In this document: positions 52,804-62,345 of the stretch, piece after piece
How the letters are laid out: each line of letters starts with the position of its first letter
Numbering within the stretch: the first letter of the stretch is position 1
From: Hyphomicrobiales bacterium
GTDB lineage: Bacteria; Pseudomonadota; Alphaproteobacteria; Rhizobiales; Rhizobiaceae
Assembly: GCA_900472575.1 (NCBI GenBank)
Contig: UCIV01000036.1
Location: 27,070-91,069 of the forward strand
Direction: 5' to 3'
DNA: 64,000 nucleotides
The notes under the pieces: generated by a model
Told to the model about the DNA's origin: nothing
Seen by the model: the letters and a program-made list of their open reading frames with translations, nothing else
Databases searched by the model: none
Translations under genes and position numbers: made by a program

Positions 52804-54334
52804 GGGTGTGCTCCTGCGTCGAGGAATAGGTATTTGGCTCGGCATCGCCGACGGCGTGCGAGACGATGGCCTGTTCCGTCAGCTCGTGTCGTTCCAGCTG
52901 GGCGGCGATGCGGCCGTTGCGCATGACGATGACCCGGTCCGACAACCGGATAACCTCGGGAAGTTCCGAGGAGACGACGATGACGGACTTGCCTTCGGCG
53001 GCAAGGTTTTCGATCAGATGATAGATTTCGGACTTGGCACCGACATCGATGCCGCGTGTCGGTTCGTCGAACAGCAGGATTTCAGATCCGGCGGCCAGCC
53101 AGCGGGCGATGATCGCCTTTTGCTGGTTGCCACCGCTGAACAGCTTGATCGGACGATCGATCTGGAACGGCCGCAGGTTGACCCGCTTCAGCAATGTTTC
53201 GGCAGTATTGTTAACCGTCGAATGGCTAACGACGCCGACCTTTGCGAATTTCCGTAAGGACGGCAGCGCCATGTTCAGCGACACCGGGCGCATGGGGATA
53301 ATGCCCTCGCGCTTGCGCTCTTCCGGCAACAGACCGATCCCGGCAGAGATGGCGGAGCGCGGGTTTGTCAGCTTCAGCGCACGGCCGTCGATGCTGATCT
53401 CGCCGGATCCGATCTTGTCGACGCCGGCTAGAAGACGCAGAAGCTCGGTACGGCCGGAGCCGACCAGGCCGGCAATGCCGACGACTTCGCCGCGTCTTAC
53501 TGTGAAGGAGACGTCGCGGACATGCGTGACCGCGGAGGAAAGGCCCCGCACTTCAACGCGAACGTCCTCCTTCACAAACGAATTATGTTCTTCCTGCATC
53601 AGCTCGCGGCCAACCATCATCGCGATCACGTCCGACTGGGCGGCGGTGCGCAGGTTGACCGTGCCAACCACATTGCCGTCACGCATGACGGTGCCCTGGT
53701 GGCAGATGCGGAAAACCTCATCCATCTTGTGCGAGACATAGATGATCGCCACGCCGGAGGCCGCCATCTTCTCGATGATAACCGCGAGGCTCTCGAATTC
53801 GGCCGGCGTCAGGCTAGACGTCGGTTCGTCCATTGCGACGATCTTGGCGTTTTCCAGCAGGGCGCGGGCGATCTCGACGATCTGCCGCTGCGCCACCTTC
53901 AGGTTCTTGATCGGCGTCGAAGGGTCGATCGACGGGTCGATCATAGCAAGCGCTGCGGCCGCGCGCTTTTCCTGCTCGCGACGATTGACCAGCAAGCCGC
54001 CGGCAGTCTTCAGCGGATGGCCGAGAAACATGTTCTGCGCCACGGTCAGATTGGGGATCTGCTGCAACTCCTGATGGATCATGGCGATGCCGGCGCGGCG
54101 GGCATCCTCGGGGCTCTTGAACGTGGCAAGCATGCCATCGACGTAAAACTCGCCGCTGGTCTGGCGCGACACACCGGACAGAATGCGCAGCAGCGTCGAT
54201 TTGCCGGCGCCGTTTTCGCCAAGAAGAGCGTGAACTTCACCGGGCTTTACGGAAAAAGTCGCGTCCGAAAGCGCCTTTACGCTTGGAAAGGTCTTGGTGA
54301 TGCCCTTGAACTTGAGGCGAGCCGTTGTCGTCAT
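52796..54334 (-). CDS. ribose-type ABC transporter ATPase (RbsA family, two ABC domains)
   Basis: 512 residues with two tandem ABC domains. The first has Walker A LLGENGAGKSTLLRILSG and an intact Walker B AMDEPTSSLT; the second has the usual degenerate Walker A AGLVGSGRTELLRLLAG, then FSGGNQQKAIIARWLA and LLFDEPTRGIDVGA. It powers uptake through the RbsC-type permease. The ATG is at 54334, after a hairpin that separates it from the binding-protein gene. Confidence 0.92.
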   Translation of the reverse strand: MTTTARLKFKGITKTFPSVKALSDATFSVKPGEVHALLGENGAGKSTLLRILSGVSRQTSGEFYVDGMLATFKSPEDARRAGIAMIHQELQQIPNLTVAQNMFLGHPLKTAGGLLVNRREQEKRAAAALAMIDPSIDPSTPIKNLKVAQRQIVEIARALLENAKIVAMDEPTSSLTPAEFESLAVIIEKMAASGVAIIYVSHKMDEVFRICHQGTVMRDGNVVGTVNLRTAAQSDVIAMMVGRELMQEEHNSFVKEDVRVEVRGLSSAVTHVRDVSFTVRRGEVVGIAGLVGSGRTELLRLLAGVDKIGSGEISIDGRALKLTNPRSAISAGIGLLPEERKREGIIPMRPVSLNMALPSLRKFAKVGVVSHSTVNNTAETLLKRVNLRPFQIDRPIKLFSGGNQQKAIIARWLAAGSEILLFDEPTRGIDVGAKSEIYHLIENLAAEGKSVIVVSSELPEVIRLSDRVIVMRNGRIAAQLERHELTEQAIVSHAVGDAEPNTYSSTQEHTHV

Positions 54335-54357
54335 CTCGGTGCTTTCATCAAAGGAGG

Positions 54358-54384
54358 GGAGCCGGTCTCGGGAGGACCGGCTCC
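54358..54384 (-). terminator. intercistronic hairpin between binding-protein and ATPase genes
   Basis: GGAGCCGGTC / GACCGGCTCC, ten perfect pairs with a seven-base loop, without a U-run. Such hairpins after binding-protein genes stabilise the upstream mRNA or attenuate, giving more binding protein than membrane components. That role is known for similar operons and inferred here. Confidence 0.65.
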
Positions 54385-54392
54385 TGTTGCGA

Positions 54393-55454
54393 TTACTGAG
54401 CGGACGCAGCATCCTTCATCAACACGGCGCGGACATCGACGCCGTCGCCCTTATACTTGGCAAGGTTGTCCTTGGTGATCAGCGCCTGCGGCGTGGCGAC
54501 GACACGTGCCACTTTCTGGCCTGCGACGAGACGAAGTGCCGTTTCCATCGCCACTTCACCGGTCAGGATCGGGAAGCTGTCGACCGTACCGGTCAGCTCG
54601 CCGGCTTCGATCGACTTGTAGGCGTCGGAAATGCCATCCGTGCCGAACACGGCGACCTTGCCGAGCAGGCCCGCAGCCTTGACCGCCTCGATGACGCCGA
54701 GTGCCATGCCGTCATTGTTGCAATAGAAGCCGACGAGGTCGGGGTTCTGCTGAAGAATGTTGGTGGCGGCATCGTAGGACTGCTGGCGATCCCAGTTACC
54801 CGGAACGCTGGCAACGACCTGGAACTTGGAGTTCTCGCCGATTGCGGACTTGAAGCCCGCCGTGCGCTGGACAGCGGCAAACACGCCGGCCTGGCCTTCG
54901 ATAATGGCGACCTTGCCGCCTTCGGGACGGTTGTCGATGAACCACTTGGCAACACGTACACCGTTGTCGCGCTGGACGTTGCCGACATAGTGCTCGGCCT
55001 GCGGCACGACGGCATCGTTCACGTTGACGACGGGGATGTTGGCTTCCTTGGCCTGTTCCATGACCGGCTGCAGGTTGGCATCGGTCTGCGGTGACACGAG
55101 AATTACGTTGAAGCCGGTGGTGACCATGCCTTCGGCAATCGTCAGCTGACCCAGCTGATCGCCTTCGCTCTGCGCTGCCTGATAGGCAACGGTCGCGCCA
55201 GCCTTCTCACCGAACTTCTCGTAACCTTCGCCGAGTGAACGCCAGTATTCGTTGGTGAGCGTCTTGGAAACGCCGCCGGCGCGCGTGCCCTCCGGAATTT
55301 TCGGAAACGCGCCGTATTTCGCTTCAAGCTGCGACCAGTCAACCCGGTCCTTTTCGGTATCCGAGTTGAGCGGTGCAAGCTCCTGCGCGAAGGCCGCGCT
55401 TGCCATCAGCGCCAGCGCCATGGCGGCAATGGCGGATTTCAGGTGTCTGTTCAT
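54393..55454 (-). CDS. periplasmic sugar-binding protein (ribose/allose type)
   Basis: 353 residues. The signal peptide is MNRHLKSAIAAMALALMASA, followed by a type I periplasmic-binding-protein fold: VILVSPQTDANLQPVMEQAK, IPVVNVNDAVVP, DLVGFYCNNDGMALGVIEAV and VAVFGTDGISDAYKSIEAGE. It has an unusually long segment before the first strand (about 40 residues, ELAPLNSDTEKDRVDWSQLE), unlike short RbsB. GGGAGGATACC precedes the ATG at 55454. Confidence 0.92.
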   Translation of the reverse strand: MNRHLKSAIAAMALALMASAAFAQELAPLNSDTEKDRVDWSQLEAKYGAFPKIPEGTRAGGVSKTLTNEYWRSLGEGYEKFGEKAGATVAYQAAQSEGDQLGQLTIAEGMVTTGFNVILVSPQTDANLQPVMEQAKEANIPVVNVNDAVVPQAEHYVGNVQRDNGVRVAKWFIDNRPEGGKVAIIEGQAGVFAAVQRTAGFKSAIGENSKFQVVASVPGNWDRQQSYDAATNILQQNPDLVGFYCNNDGMALGVIEAVKAAGLLGKVAVFGTDGISDAYKSIEAGELTGTVDSFPILTGEVAMETALRLVAGQKVARVVATPQALITKDNLAKYKGDGVDVRAVLMKDAASAQ

Positions 55455-55506
55455 GGTATCCTCCCAGGTGTGGTTGTTGGAATAGAAGATGTCTCTTGGA
55501 GCCTCT

Positions 55507-56496
55507 TCAAGCGACGTCGCCGAGCATTGCCTCCTGAATAATCGACTGCGCGGTGACGGCATCCTGACGGTCGATCGCGCTGCCGAGGCGGTTGTCGCCT
55601 TCGAGGCGATCAACGACCTTCAGCATGCGCTTGACGGTCTGAACGTTGACTTCGCATTCATGAACCGGATCGAGGCCGGTCATGTCCGGGAAAGTGTCGA
55701 AATAAATCGCACCATCGTAGCCGTCACGACGGATCTGGCGCAGCAGTTCGATGGTCTGGATCGAGTGCACCGCACCGACCATCAGACCGTCATCGCGCTT
55801 GGCATAACCGTCATTGAGGTGAACGCCGAGCAGACGGCTGTGGCGGGCGATCATGGCAGCGGCGAAAGCCGGCTGCTCGTCGGCATAAAGCACATGCGCG
55901 AAATCGAGCGTGACGCCGAGGTTGGCACATCCGGTTTCTTTGATGGCCAGAAGCGTCGTGGCGCAATCCGGCATCAGGCTGTAGGAGCGCGGCTCGTTGG
56001 GCTTGTATTCGATCGAGATCAGGCAGTCGGCGTCGTGCTCGCAAACTTCACGAATTCCGTCGATTTCGTGTTGCCAGATGCGATCATAGTCCGCCTGGAA
56101 GGCGTAATCGAAACCGTCTTGGCCAAGCCAGATGGTCATCAGGTTGGAACCTGCTTCGCGGGCGGCATCGATGCCAGCCTTGGTCAGGTCGATCGCTTCA
56201 CGGCGAACCGATTTGTCGGGATGGGTGAAGGCGCCGAGCTTGAACGCCGGATTGGTGTAGTAGCGCATGGCAAAGCCGTTGATTGCCAGGCCAATGTCTT
56301 CGAGCTTGCGCTTTAGCTCAGTCGGCTTTTCACCAACGTGATCAGGATAATTGAGGTCCAGATCCGTCAAGCCATCAACCTTGGCGGCACGCGCTGCCAT
56401 CTGCAGGACCGTCGGCTTGCCCTTTAGGTCCGGCCATTCGCCCGCAGGGTTCGAAGCGAAGGAGTTGAGGCGGGTGGCAAAACGGAGGTTCGACAA
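55507..56496 (-). CDS. TIM-barrel sugar isomerase/epimerase (AP endonuclease 2 superfamily)
   Basis: 329 residues. The metal-ligand set typical of xylose-isomerase-like barrels is visible: SIEYKPNEPRSYS (Glu), GVTLDFAHVLYAD (Asp, His), LGVHLNDGYAKRDD (His) and YFDTFP (Asp). It probably isomerises the imported sugar before phosphorylation by the PfkB kinase. It is the first gene of the operon; the AT-rich region upstream (56497-56580) should hold the promoter. The sugar could be a rare pentose or ketose, not determined. Confidence 0.85.
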   Translation of the reverse strand: MSNLRFATRLNSFASNPAGEWPDLKGKPTVLQMAARAAKVDGLTDLDLNYPDHVGEKPTELKRKLEDIGLAINGFAMRYYTNPAFKLGAFTHPDKSVRREAIDLTKAGIDAAREAGSNLMTIWLGQDGFDYAFQADYDRIWQHEIDGIREVCEHDADCLISIEYKPNEPRSYSLMPDCATTLLAIKETGCANLGVTLDFAHVLYADEQPAFAAAMIARHSRLLGVHLNDGYAKRDDGLMVGAVHSIQTIELLRQIRRDGYDGAIYFDTFPDMTGLDPVHECEVNVQTVKRMLKVVDRLEGDNRLGSAIDRQDAVTAQSIIQEAMLGDVA

Positions 56497-56811
56497 TGTC
56501 TTTGGCCCTATCGAAAATGATCAGATAGCCAAACTTCACAAATTCATTATAAGTTGTAAAGCAAAATAGTTTCTGCAATGCAACATGCGTGTGCGGATTG
56601 TAATCTTAAGACGCAACGCATGCCCGCAATTCAAGCAATTATGTGCGGCATTTGACTGTGGTCTTTTCCAGCGAGAGGCTGGTCACGAGTGGCTGAGCCA
56701 CGAGAGCTATGCGTTGACGAGATAGTTCCGCTACTGGACTGCCTACGGAGAGCTTCGCCATGCGGCCTTCAAAGGCTTGCGCGAGTTCCCCTCCACTTAC
56801 CGTAGCGTGAT
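56497..56811 (+). other. intergenic region with the sugar-operon promoter
   Basis: AT-rich from 56510 to 56580 on the upstream side of the minus-strand operon. No clear operator palindrome was picked. The rest contains no recognised gene. Confidence 0.4.
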
Positions 56812-57510
56812 TTGAATGGGGTTGGCTTGAAAACCGGCCATTTCTACGCGCCGCTTAAGGAGTGGCGCTTTGCCACCAACACCTTGGGCAGGCGGCAACG
56901 GACGATCGAAGTAATGCAGGGCATGCTCAAGTGGAACCCGAACGACAATCAGGGGATTCGCTTTTTGATAACATCAGAGTATCTGCGCGCCGGTGAAGCC
57001 ACGCGCGCATCCCGTATCCTGAAAAAGGAAGGGGATCACTTTCCGCCCTATCAATACGAGGCTGCGCTGATCGAAATCGCTGCCGGCCGCATGGTACAAG
57101 CCGCAAGGATCCTCAGACGCGCCTTTATTGCCGCCGGCTACATCGCCGAGATTCTCTGCGGGATGACAGACCCATTGCCGCTGGCGATCTGGCATGGCTC
57201 GAACCTGGCGGAGCCGGAGGTTGCGCGATCTTATGCCGAGCATTAGGCAGATCTTTGGCAAATGACCCCGTCGGCCCTCCAGTTCCTGCGTTGGGTACAC
57301 ATGCATGCCAAGATAATGTCCGAACGCGCAGCAATCCTCCGCATTAAGGAAGCTCTCCTGTGCGAGCGTGACGGAGAAGCGAGACGGAAGCTCCTCGACA
57401 GGGAAGACATGCTGCGGGATTGGATTGACGACCGGTTGTCGTTGGAAATCGTTCCCAAGCGGCAAGACCGGCACAATCGGCTCGTAGAACCTTGGGTCTA
57501 CCAACATTAG
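56812..57510 (+). pseudogene. TPR-type (ST7-like) protein: 5'-truncated and interrupted by an in-frame TAG
   Basis: TIEVMQGMLKWNPNDNQGIR matches the helix-turn-helix repeat block of ST7-like TPR proteins. The frame stops with TAG at 57244-57246 after RSYAEH, but continues in the same frame as ADLWQMTPSALQFLRWVHMH and KEALLCERDGEARRKLLDRE to 57510. The family has tyrosine at this point (TAC or TAT), so one substitution created the amber codon. The upstream third of the protein is missing. Confidence 0.65.
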
Positions 57511-57577
57511 AAAATTCGGCCGTGTGTTTTCCCCTGCCTTTCAGAGAAACGAATCCTCGGCTCGTTGTTTGAATTCG

Positions 57578-58010
57578 CTATGCTTTGATCTGCCTGCTTG
57601 ACCGTCCATCATCGATCCCTCTCATTGTTGGTGTGACGGCAACACCATGAACGAAAATTGACGCAACGACGATTAAAAGCACGGTCGCCCAGACGGTCTC
57701 CGCACCTTGGAATTCCGCATGAGCAGTCGCATAGACAAGATAATAGATAGACTTAAGACCGCGGATGCCGGATACAGCGATTATGATCTCCTCTTCGTGA
57801 AATTGTCCTGATCCTATAAAAGATATCCAACCCAACAAAGGGCGAACCAGAACGCGCGAGAACAGCGACAACGATCAGCCGCCAATCGATGGTGAGCCAG
57901 AAGCCGGCCACGTGCTGCAATGGATCCAGGGCAGACCAGTAGTACCATCATGAGCAATTGCTCGATCTGTTCGGCGAGGTCATGAAGCAGTTAGGGGGAA
58001 TGCAACGATG
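57578..58010 (-). pseudogene. C-terminal fragment of a CPA1 Na+/H+ antiporter
   Basis: GWISFIGSGQFHEEEIIIAV, SGIRGLKSIYYLVYATAHAE and TVWATVLLIVVASIFVHGVA are typical of the last three membrane helices of NhaP-type exchangers. Upstream, HDLAEQIEQLLMMVLL and HVAGFWLTIDWRLIVVAVLA appear in other frames, so at least one shift lies near 57860. The first nine or so helices are missing. Not functional. Confidence 0.7.
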
Positions 58011-58077
58011 CATCTGCTCTCCGTGAGTGTTAAAGGTGATAACTCGGCCTGGACCTCACAAACCGCATCGGTGATCG

Positions 58078-58974
58078 ATGACTATATTTTCCGTCCGACA
58101 CATCACGTCTTATCGCTATAAGCGGCCGGTCGAGTTCGGAGACCACAAGCTGCTTTTCAGACCAAGGGACAGTTTCGATCAGACATTGCTCAGTTCCCGT
58201 CTCCTGATTGACCCGGAACCAAAATACATTCGCTGGATCCACGACGTGTTTGGAAACTGTGTCGCGGTGATCGGGTTTGCGCAGCCCGCAGATGAGCTTC
58301 GTTTCGAAACCATCATTCGGCTTGACCATACGCCTTACGTCGCAATCGATCTGCAGATTGACGAGGAGGCTTTGACCTATCCTTTTTCATACGACACAGA
58401 CGAAGCGCTTGACCTAGAGCGAACCATCCAACGCCACTATGCCGACCCGGATGACCAGGTAAGCAAATGGGCGCGGCAATTCGTGCGGATCGGACAGTCC
58501 ACCGACACTGGTCATCTACTGATGACGATGTGCTTCGCCATTCATGAGGGTTTCGTCTATGCCCGACGACACGAGCATGGAACGCAAGCGCCGACCGAGA
58601 CACTTAGGCTTCGTCGTGGGACATGCCGCGACTTTGCGCTTCTGATGATGGAGGCCGCAAGATCACTTGGGTTCGCGGCAAGATTCGTCACCGGCTATAT
58701 TTACGTTCCAGACCGTGACGGATCGACCACTCTCGGCGGCGGCTCCACCCATGCGTGGTGCCAGATTTATTTGCCCGGCGCAGGTTGGGCGGAGTTTGAC
58801 CCCACCAATGGTATCGTCGGCAACCGTGATCTCATCCGTGTTGGCGTGGCGCGCGATCCGAAGCAAGCGATGCCTCTGTGGGGAAGTTACGACGGAACAG
58901 CCGCCGACTACGAGAGCATGTCCGTCCAAGTCAATGTCACCACGGACGCTCGTATCTTAGCCGAGATCAGCTGA
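58078..58974 (+). CDS. bacterial transglutaminase-like cysteine protease-fold protein
   Basis: 298 residues: N-terminal beta domain (FSVRHITSYRYKRPVEFGDH) and a transglutaminase core with Cys183 (RRGTCRDFALL), His225 (GGSTHAWCQIY) and Asp241 (AEFDPTNG). The complete triad suggests an active thiol enzyme: amide hydrolysis or cross-linking. No signal peptide is seen. It is the intact homologue of the broken gene at 17203. It starts a three-gene cluster with a second transglutaminase-like gene and a HAD phosphatase. Confidence 0.9.
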   Translation: MTIFSVRHITSYRYKRPVEFGDHKLLFRPRDSFDQTLLSSRLLIDPEPKYIRWIHDVFGNCVAVIGFAQPADELRFETIIRLDHTPYVAIDLQIDEEALTYPFSYDTDEALDLERTIQRHYADPDDQVSKWARQFVRIGQSTDTGHLLMTMCFAIHEGFVYARRHEHGTQAPTETLRLRRGTCRDFALLMMEAARSLGFAARFVTGYIYVPDRDGSTTLGGGSTHAWCQIYLPGAGWAEFDPTNGIVGNRDLIRVGVARDPKQAMPLWGSYDGTAADYESMSVQVNVTTDARILAEIS

Positions 58975-59048
58975 TCGGAACGCATTGCTCACCCCAACGT
59001 TGCAGCACAACCAAGTCTCACGGCAATTCGCCGGCGCGAAGGAATTTT

Positions 59049-59858
59049 ATGATGAAAATACGTGCCGGCTTCCATCTTGGATATGAGTGCGACCGACCCA
59101 CCCCAATGTTACTCGTCCTGAATATTCATCCGTCCCGGCGCGCGGATCTACTGACCGAGCAGACATTGAATTTCGACCGAGCGATCGAGGCATGGGGTTA
59201 TATCGATGGCTTCGGCAATGCCTGTAGCCGATTTGTTGCGCCAGCCGGGCTTACGACGATATCGACTGAGTTCGAGATCTATGACGGCGGTCTGCCGGAT
59301 CCCATTCCGCAAAATGCCTTCCAGCATGAGATCAAGGATCTGCCCGACGACGTCTTGGTCTATCTACTTGGCAGCCGCTATTGCGATACCGATCATCTGG
59401 CTGACTTTGCGTGGGCGCAATTTTCTTCCACCCCGTTCGGCTGGCCACGAGTGAAGGCAATTCTCGATTTCGCGCACGGCCATATCAAGTTTGATTATAA
59501 GAATGCTGATCCCCTTCGGACGGCTTTTGGTGGATATACGGACCGCGTGGGCGTTTGCCGTGACTTCGCCCATCTCGCCATAACGCTGTGCCGTTGCATG
59601 AATATACCAGCCCGTTACTGCACCGGATATCTCGGCGATATCGGCGTGCCAAAGGACCCGAATCCGATGGATTTTAGTGCCTGGTTCGAAGTTTACTTGG
59701 GTGGACATTGGCATACAGTCGATGCCAGACATAATACGCCGCGCGTCGGCCGAATTCTGATGGCGACCGGTCGTGACGCAACCGACGTGGCACTTACAAC
59801 CGCGTTCGGAACAGCGAAATTATCCCGTTTCGAAGTTAAAGCCGAGGAGGCTCTCTGA
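59049..59858 (+). CDS. transglutaminase-like protein, short N-terminal type
   Basis: About 269 residues. The core has the cysteine in RVGVCRDFAHLAITLCRCMN, a histidine region (SAWFEVYLGGHWHTVDARHN) and an aspartate (TVDARHN). The usual THAW motif is replaced by SAWFEV, so the catalytic histidine may come from GGHWHTVD. The N-terminal domain (ECDRPTPMLLVLNIHPSRRA) is the second common type of this family in proteobacteria. The pair of unlike transglutaminases is probably cotranscribed. Confidence 0.85.
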   Translation: MMKIRAGFHLGYECDRPTPMLLVLNIHPSRRADLLTEQTLNFDRAIEAWGYIDGFGNACSRFVAPAGLTTISTEFEIYDGGLPDPIPQNAFQHEIKDLPDDVLVYLLGSRYCDTDHLADFAWAQFSSTPFGWPRVKAILDFAHGHIKFDYKNADPLRTAFGGYTDRVGVCRDFAHLAITLCRCMNIPARYCTGYLGDIGVPKDPNPMDFSAWFEVYLGGHWHTVDARHNTPRVGRILMATGRDATDVALTTAFGTAKLSRFEVKAEEAL

Positions 59859-59860
59859 AG

Positions 59861-60640
59861 GTGAGCAGACATAATATAAAATCCTGGTTGACCGATATGG
59901 ACGGCGTATTGGTGCATGAAAACAAGGCAATCCCAGGCGCGGTCGAACTCATACAGCACTGGCGAGCGACCGATACACCGTTCCTGGTCCTGACCAACAA
60001 TTCGATCTATACGCCTCGCGATCTTAGTGCCCGGTTGCACAACAGTGGACTGGAGGTGCCGGAAGAGCGCATCTGGACCTCGGCGTTGGCAACGGCTGCT
60101 TTTCTTAAGGACCAGACCCCTGCCGGCAAAGCATTTGTTATCGGAGAAGCCGGGCTGACCACTGCCATCCACGAGGCGGGCTTCATCATGACCGACACCG
60201 ATCCCGACTATGTCGTGCTTGGCGAAACCCGTTCCTACTCGTTCGAGGCAATCACCAAAGCCATTCGTTTGATCAATATGGGTGCCCGGTTTATCGCAAC
60301 AAACCCTGATGCCACAGGACCGAGCGCCGAAGGCGCTCTTCCCGCAACGGGCGCCGTCGCGGCACTGATCACGCGTGCGACCAGCCGCGAGCCTTATATA
60401 GTCGGCAAGCCAAACCCTATGATGTTCCGTTCTGCCCTCAACAAACTCGGCGTGCATTCAGAAGGTACCGGCATGATTGGCGATCGCATGGATACGGACA
60501 TCGTTGCCGGCATCGAGGCAGGCTTGCACACCGTGCTCGTCCTCAGTGGCATTGCCGACAGAGCAGAAATTGCGCGCTACCCGTTCCGGCCAAAGCTAGT
60601 GATTGATTCGGTTGCGGATTTGCTCGCCCACGTCTCGTAG
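59861..60640 (+). CDS. HAD-superfamily IIA phosphatase (NagD-like)
   Basis: 259 residues with GTG start. The nucleophile motif is SWLTDMDGVLVHEN (Asp12, Asp14), motif II VLTNNS, motif III lysine in YIVGKPNPMMF and motif IV MIGDRMDTDIVAG. All catalytic residues are present. NagD-type enzymes dephosphorylate sugar phosphates, nucleotides or damaged metabolites. The gene begins two bases past the preceding stop, so it belongs to the transglutaminase cluster. Confidence 0.9.
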   Translation: MSRHNIKSWLTDMDGVLVHENKAIPGAVELIQHWRATDTPFLVLTNNSIYTPRDLSARLHNSGLEVPEERIWTSALATAAFLKDQTPAGKAFVIGEAGLTTAIHEAGFIMTDTDPDYVVLGETRSYSFEAITKAIRLINMGARFIATNPDATGPSAEGALPATGAVAALITRATSREPYIVGKPNPMMFRSALNKLGVHSEGTGMIGDRMDTDIVAGIEAGLHTVLVLSGIADRAEIARYPFRPKLVIDSVADLLAHVS

Positions 60641-60669
60641 CACGGGATGGGCACGCGTCTAATAATAAA

Positions 60670-60689
60670 GGGTTCATCCTCACTTTCTG
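60670..60689. repeat. left terminal inverted repeat of the ISL3 element
   Basis: GGGTTCATCCTCACTTTCTG. It matches about 15 of 20 positions of the reverse complement of the right end. The transposase stop codon lies inside it. Confidence 0.65.
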
Positions 60690-62304
60690 CAATTCAGCGG
60701 CATTATTCTCGCCCTCATCAGTTCCCGGCCGGCGCGACCGTACATTGCTCGCTTCAGTACCTTGAGGCGGTTGATCTGACCTTCGGCTTGACCGTTGCTC
60801 CAGGGGAGTTCGATTGCATTTTTTACGGCATCAATATCATGGCGCAAAACGCTGGCGAAACGCATGATTGCCGTTAACTCGGTGTCGATGGCATCGTCGA
60901 TCCATTCATCCAGTGCCTGCGAGCTCGTGCTGCGCAAGATGCCGTTGAAGCGCATAGCCAAGCCACGCATAATCGCGAACGCTCGAGAGCCCTGCTTGAA
61001 TGCATTGACCTTTCTGGCCTGAAGATCGGTCAGCAGGCCGCGCAGTTTTATGCACAAAGCTGCGGCCACCACGGAGGAAATCATATGGCCTGTATCAGGA
61101 TCGCGGACGGGTTCTGAAACATCCATTTCCGGAGGCGGCTCGTCGAGTTGAATGTTCTCGACTTCACGCCACACTTTCAGCAAGCGCTCCAGATTTGAGC
61201 GGCTGCCGGTATAACCGCGGTTCTTGATGTCGTAAAACAGATGGCGCCCAACCCGATTGCCATCTTTCCAGCATTCAGCCAGGAAAGCTTCAAAATAGAG
61301 TGGCGATGTCTTATTCAGCGCTGCCCGGTTTCTGTCTCGAGGTGCGCTGGAAGTAAGCCAATTCGCGATGCTGCGACGCTCATATCCGGTCCGCCTTGCA
61401 ATCTCACTGTAGGTGAGTCCCTGCTGCCGCAAAGCTTGAAGCATCTCGAATATCTCCTGACGAGATTGCCTGTGCGCCAAGCGGGCACGGCGTTGTTGTG
61501 ACCTCGCGCTGGCGATAGCATCTTCGGAGAGTATCGGCCTAACATGGGCGTGACCATAAACGCTGATCTGCTCCTTGATTGCCTCCCTCAGTTTTTGAAC
61601 CAGATGGAAGCGGTCAGCTACTTGGCGGGCCTGAAGCGCGCCCTCTCGCGCTGCCTGAGCATACAAACCACAGCGATCTCGGCTCACGACCTTGATTGTC
61701 GGACGCTCTTGCAACCAAGATCTTGCGCTCTCGACGCTGCGGTCTTCCAAAACATCGACAACCGAATGACGCTCAAGATCAACCATAATCGTTCCGTACC
61801 GCGAGGAATGCCGCCAGCTCCATTAATCTATGCCCACAACCCGAATAATGTCTTTTTGTATGGACGCCGGAGAACCGCGCTTTAATTGCCGCAGATCGTG
61901 TCGTCGCTCACCGGCATGCCGAGCCGATGCATCAAGTTCTCTCCTGGACGACCGTTCGTCCTGTGGCCAATCAAGCCCACAATCTCCGCCATCCGCCCAG
62001 TTCGTCGCATATAAGCTGCAGCAATCTCGGGCAATCTGTCGGTGAAGGTTCGTCGCCCGCATTTCCTGTGTCCACACTGCCATCGGTTCAGAGCGAGTTT
62101 GATTCTTACCACTTGACCTTGAACAGGCAAGTCATGGAGGCGGCGGTTGCGCCAGTCGTGCCTGTGGTGGCTTTGCGTTCCGCAATCTGGGCAGATGCCA
62201 ACCGGATTCGCGGCAGCGGAAACGCCCCAGTATCCTTCATCTTGAACGGTAATACCCAGTATTTTGACCCCCGGGCCGGGTCACCAATTCAATTGCGCTC
62301 GCAT
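60680..62304 (-). pseudogene. ISL3-family transposase, interrupted
   Basis: The N-terminal zinc-finger region is ICPDCGTQSHHRHDWRNRR and QCGHRKCGRRTFTDRLPE. The DDE core includes TIMVDLERHSVVDVLEDRS and PTIKVVSRDRCGLYAQAARE, with the conserved C-terminal LPWSNGQAEGQINRLKVLKR. Lesions are a TGA at 62281-62283 near the presumed start, a frameshift near 61892 (SDDTI then LRQLKRG) and a TAA at 61823-61825 (GID-stop-WSWRH). The 60680-61786 part is open over 368 residues. Confidence 0.8.
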
Positions 62305-62345
62305 CGCTGCAGATATCAGTCCAGACGCTAATATCCTGTTAACCA

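Noticed and set aside
53522..54478. 318-codon plus-strand frame opposite the ATPase gene
   Set aside because: Shadow with histidine- and arginine-rich composition; the minus strand carries the real ABC ATPase.
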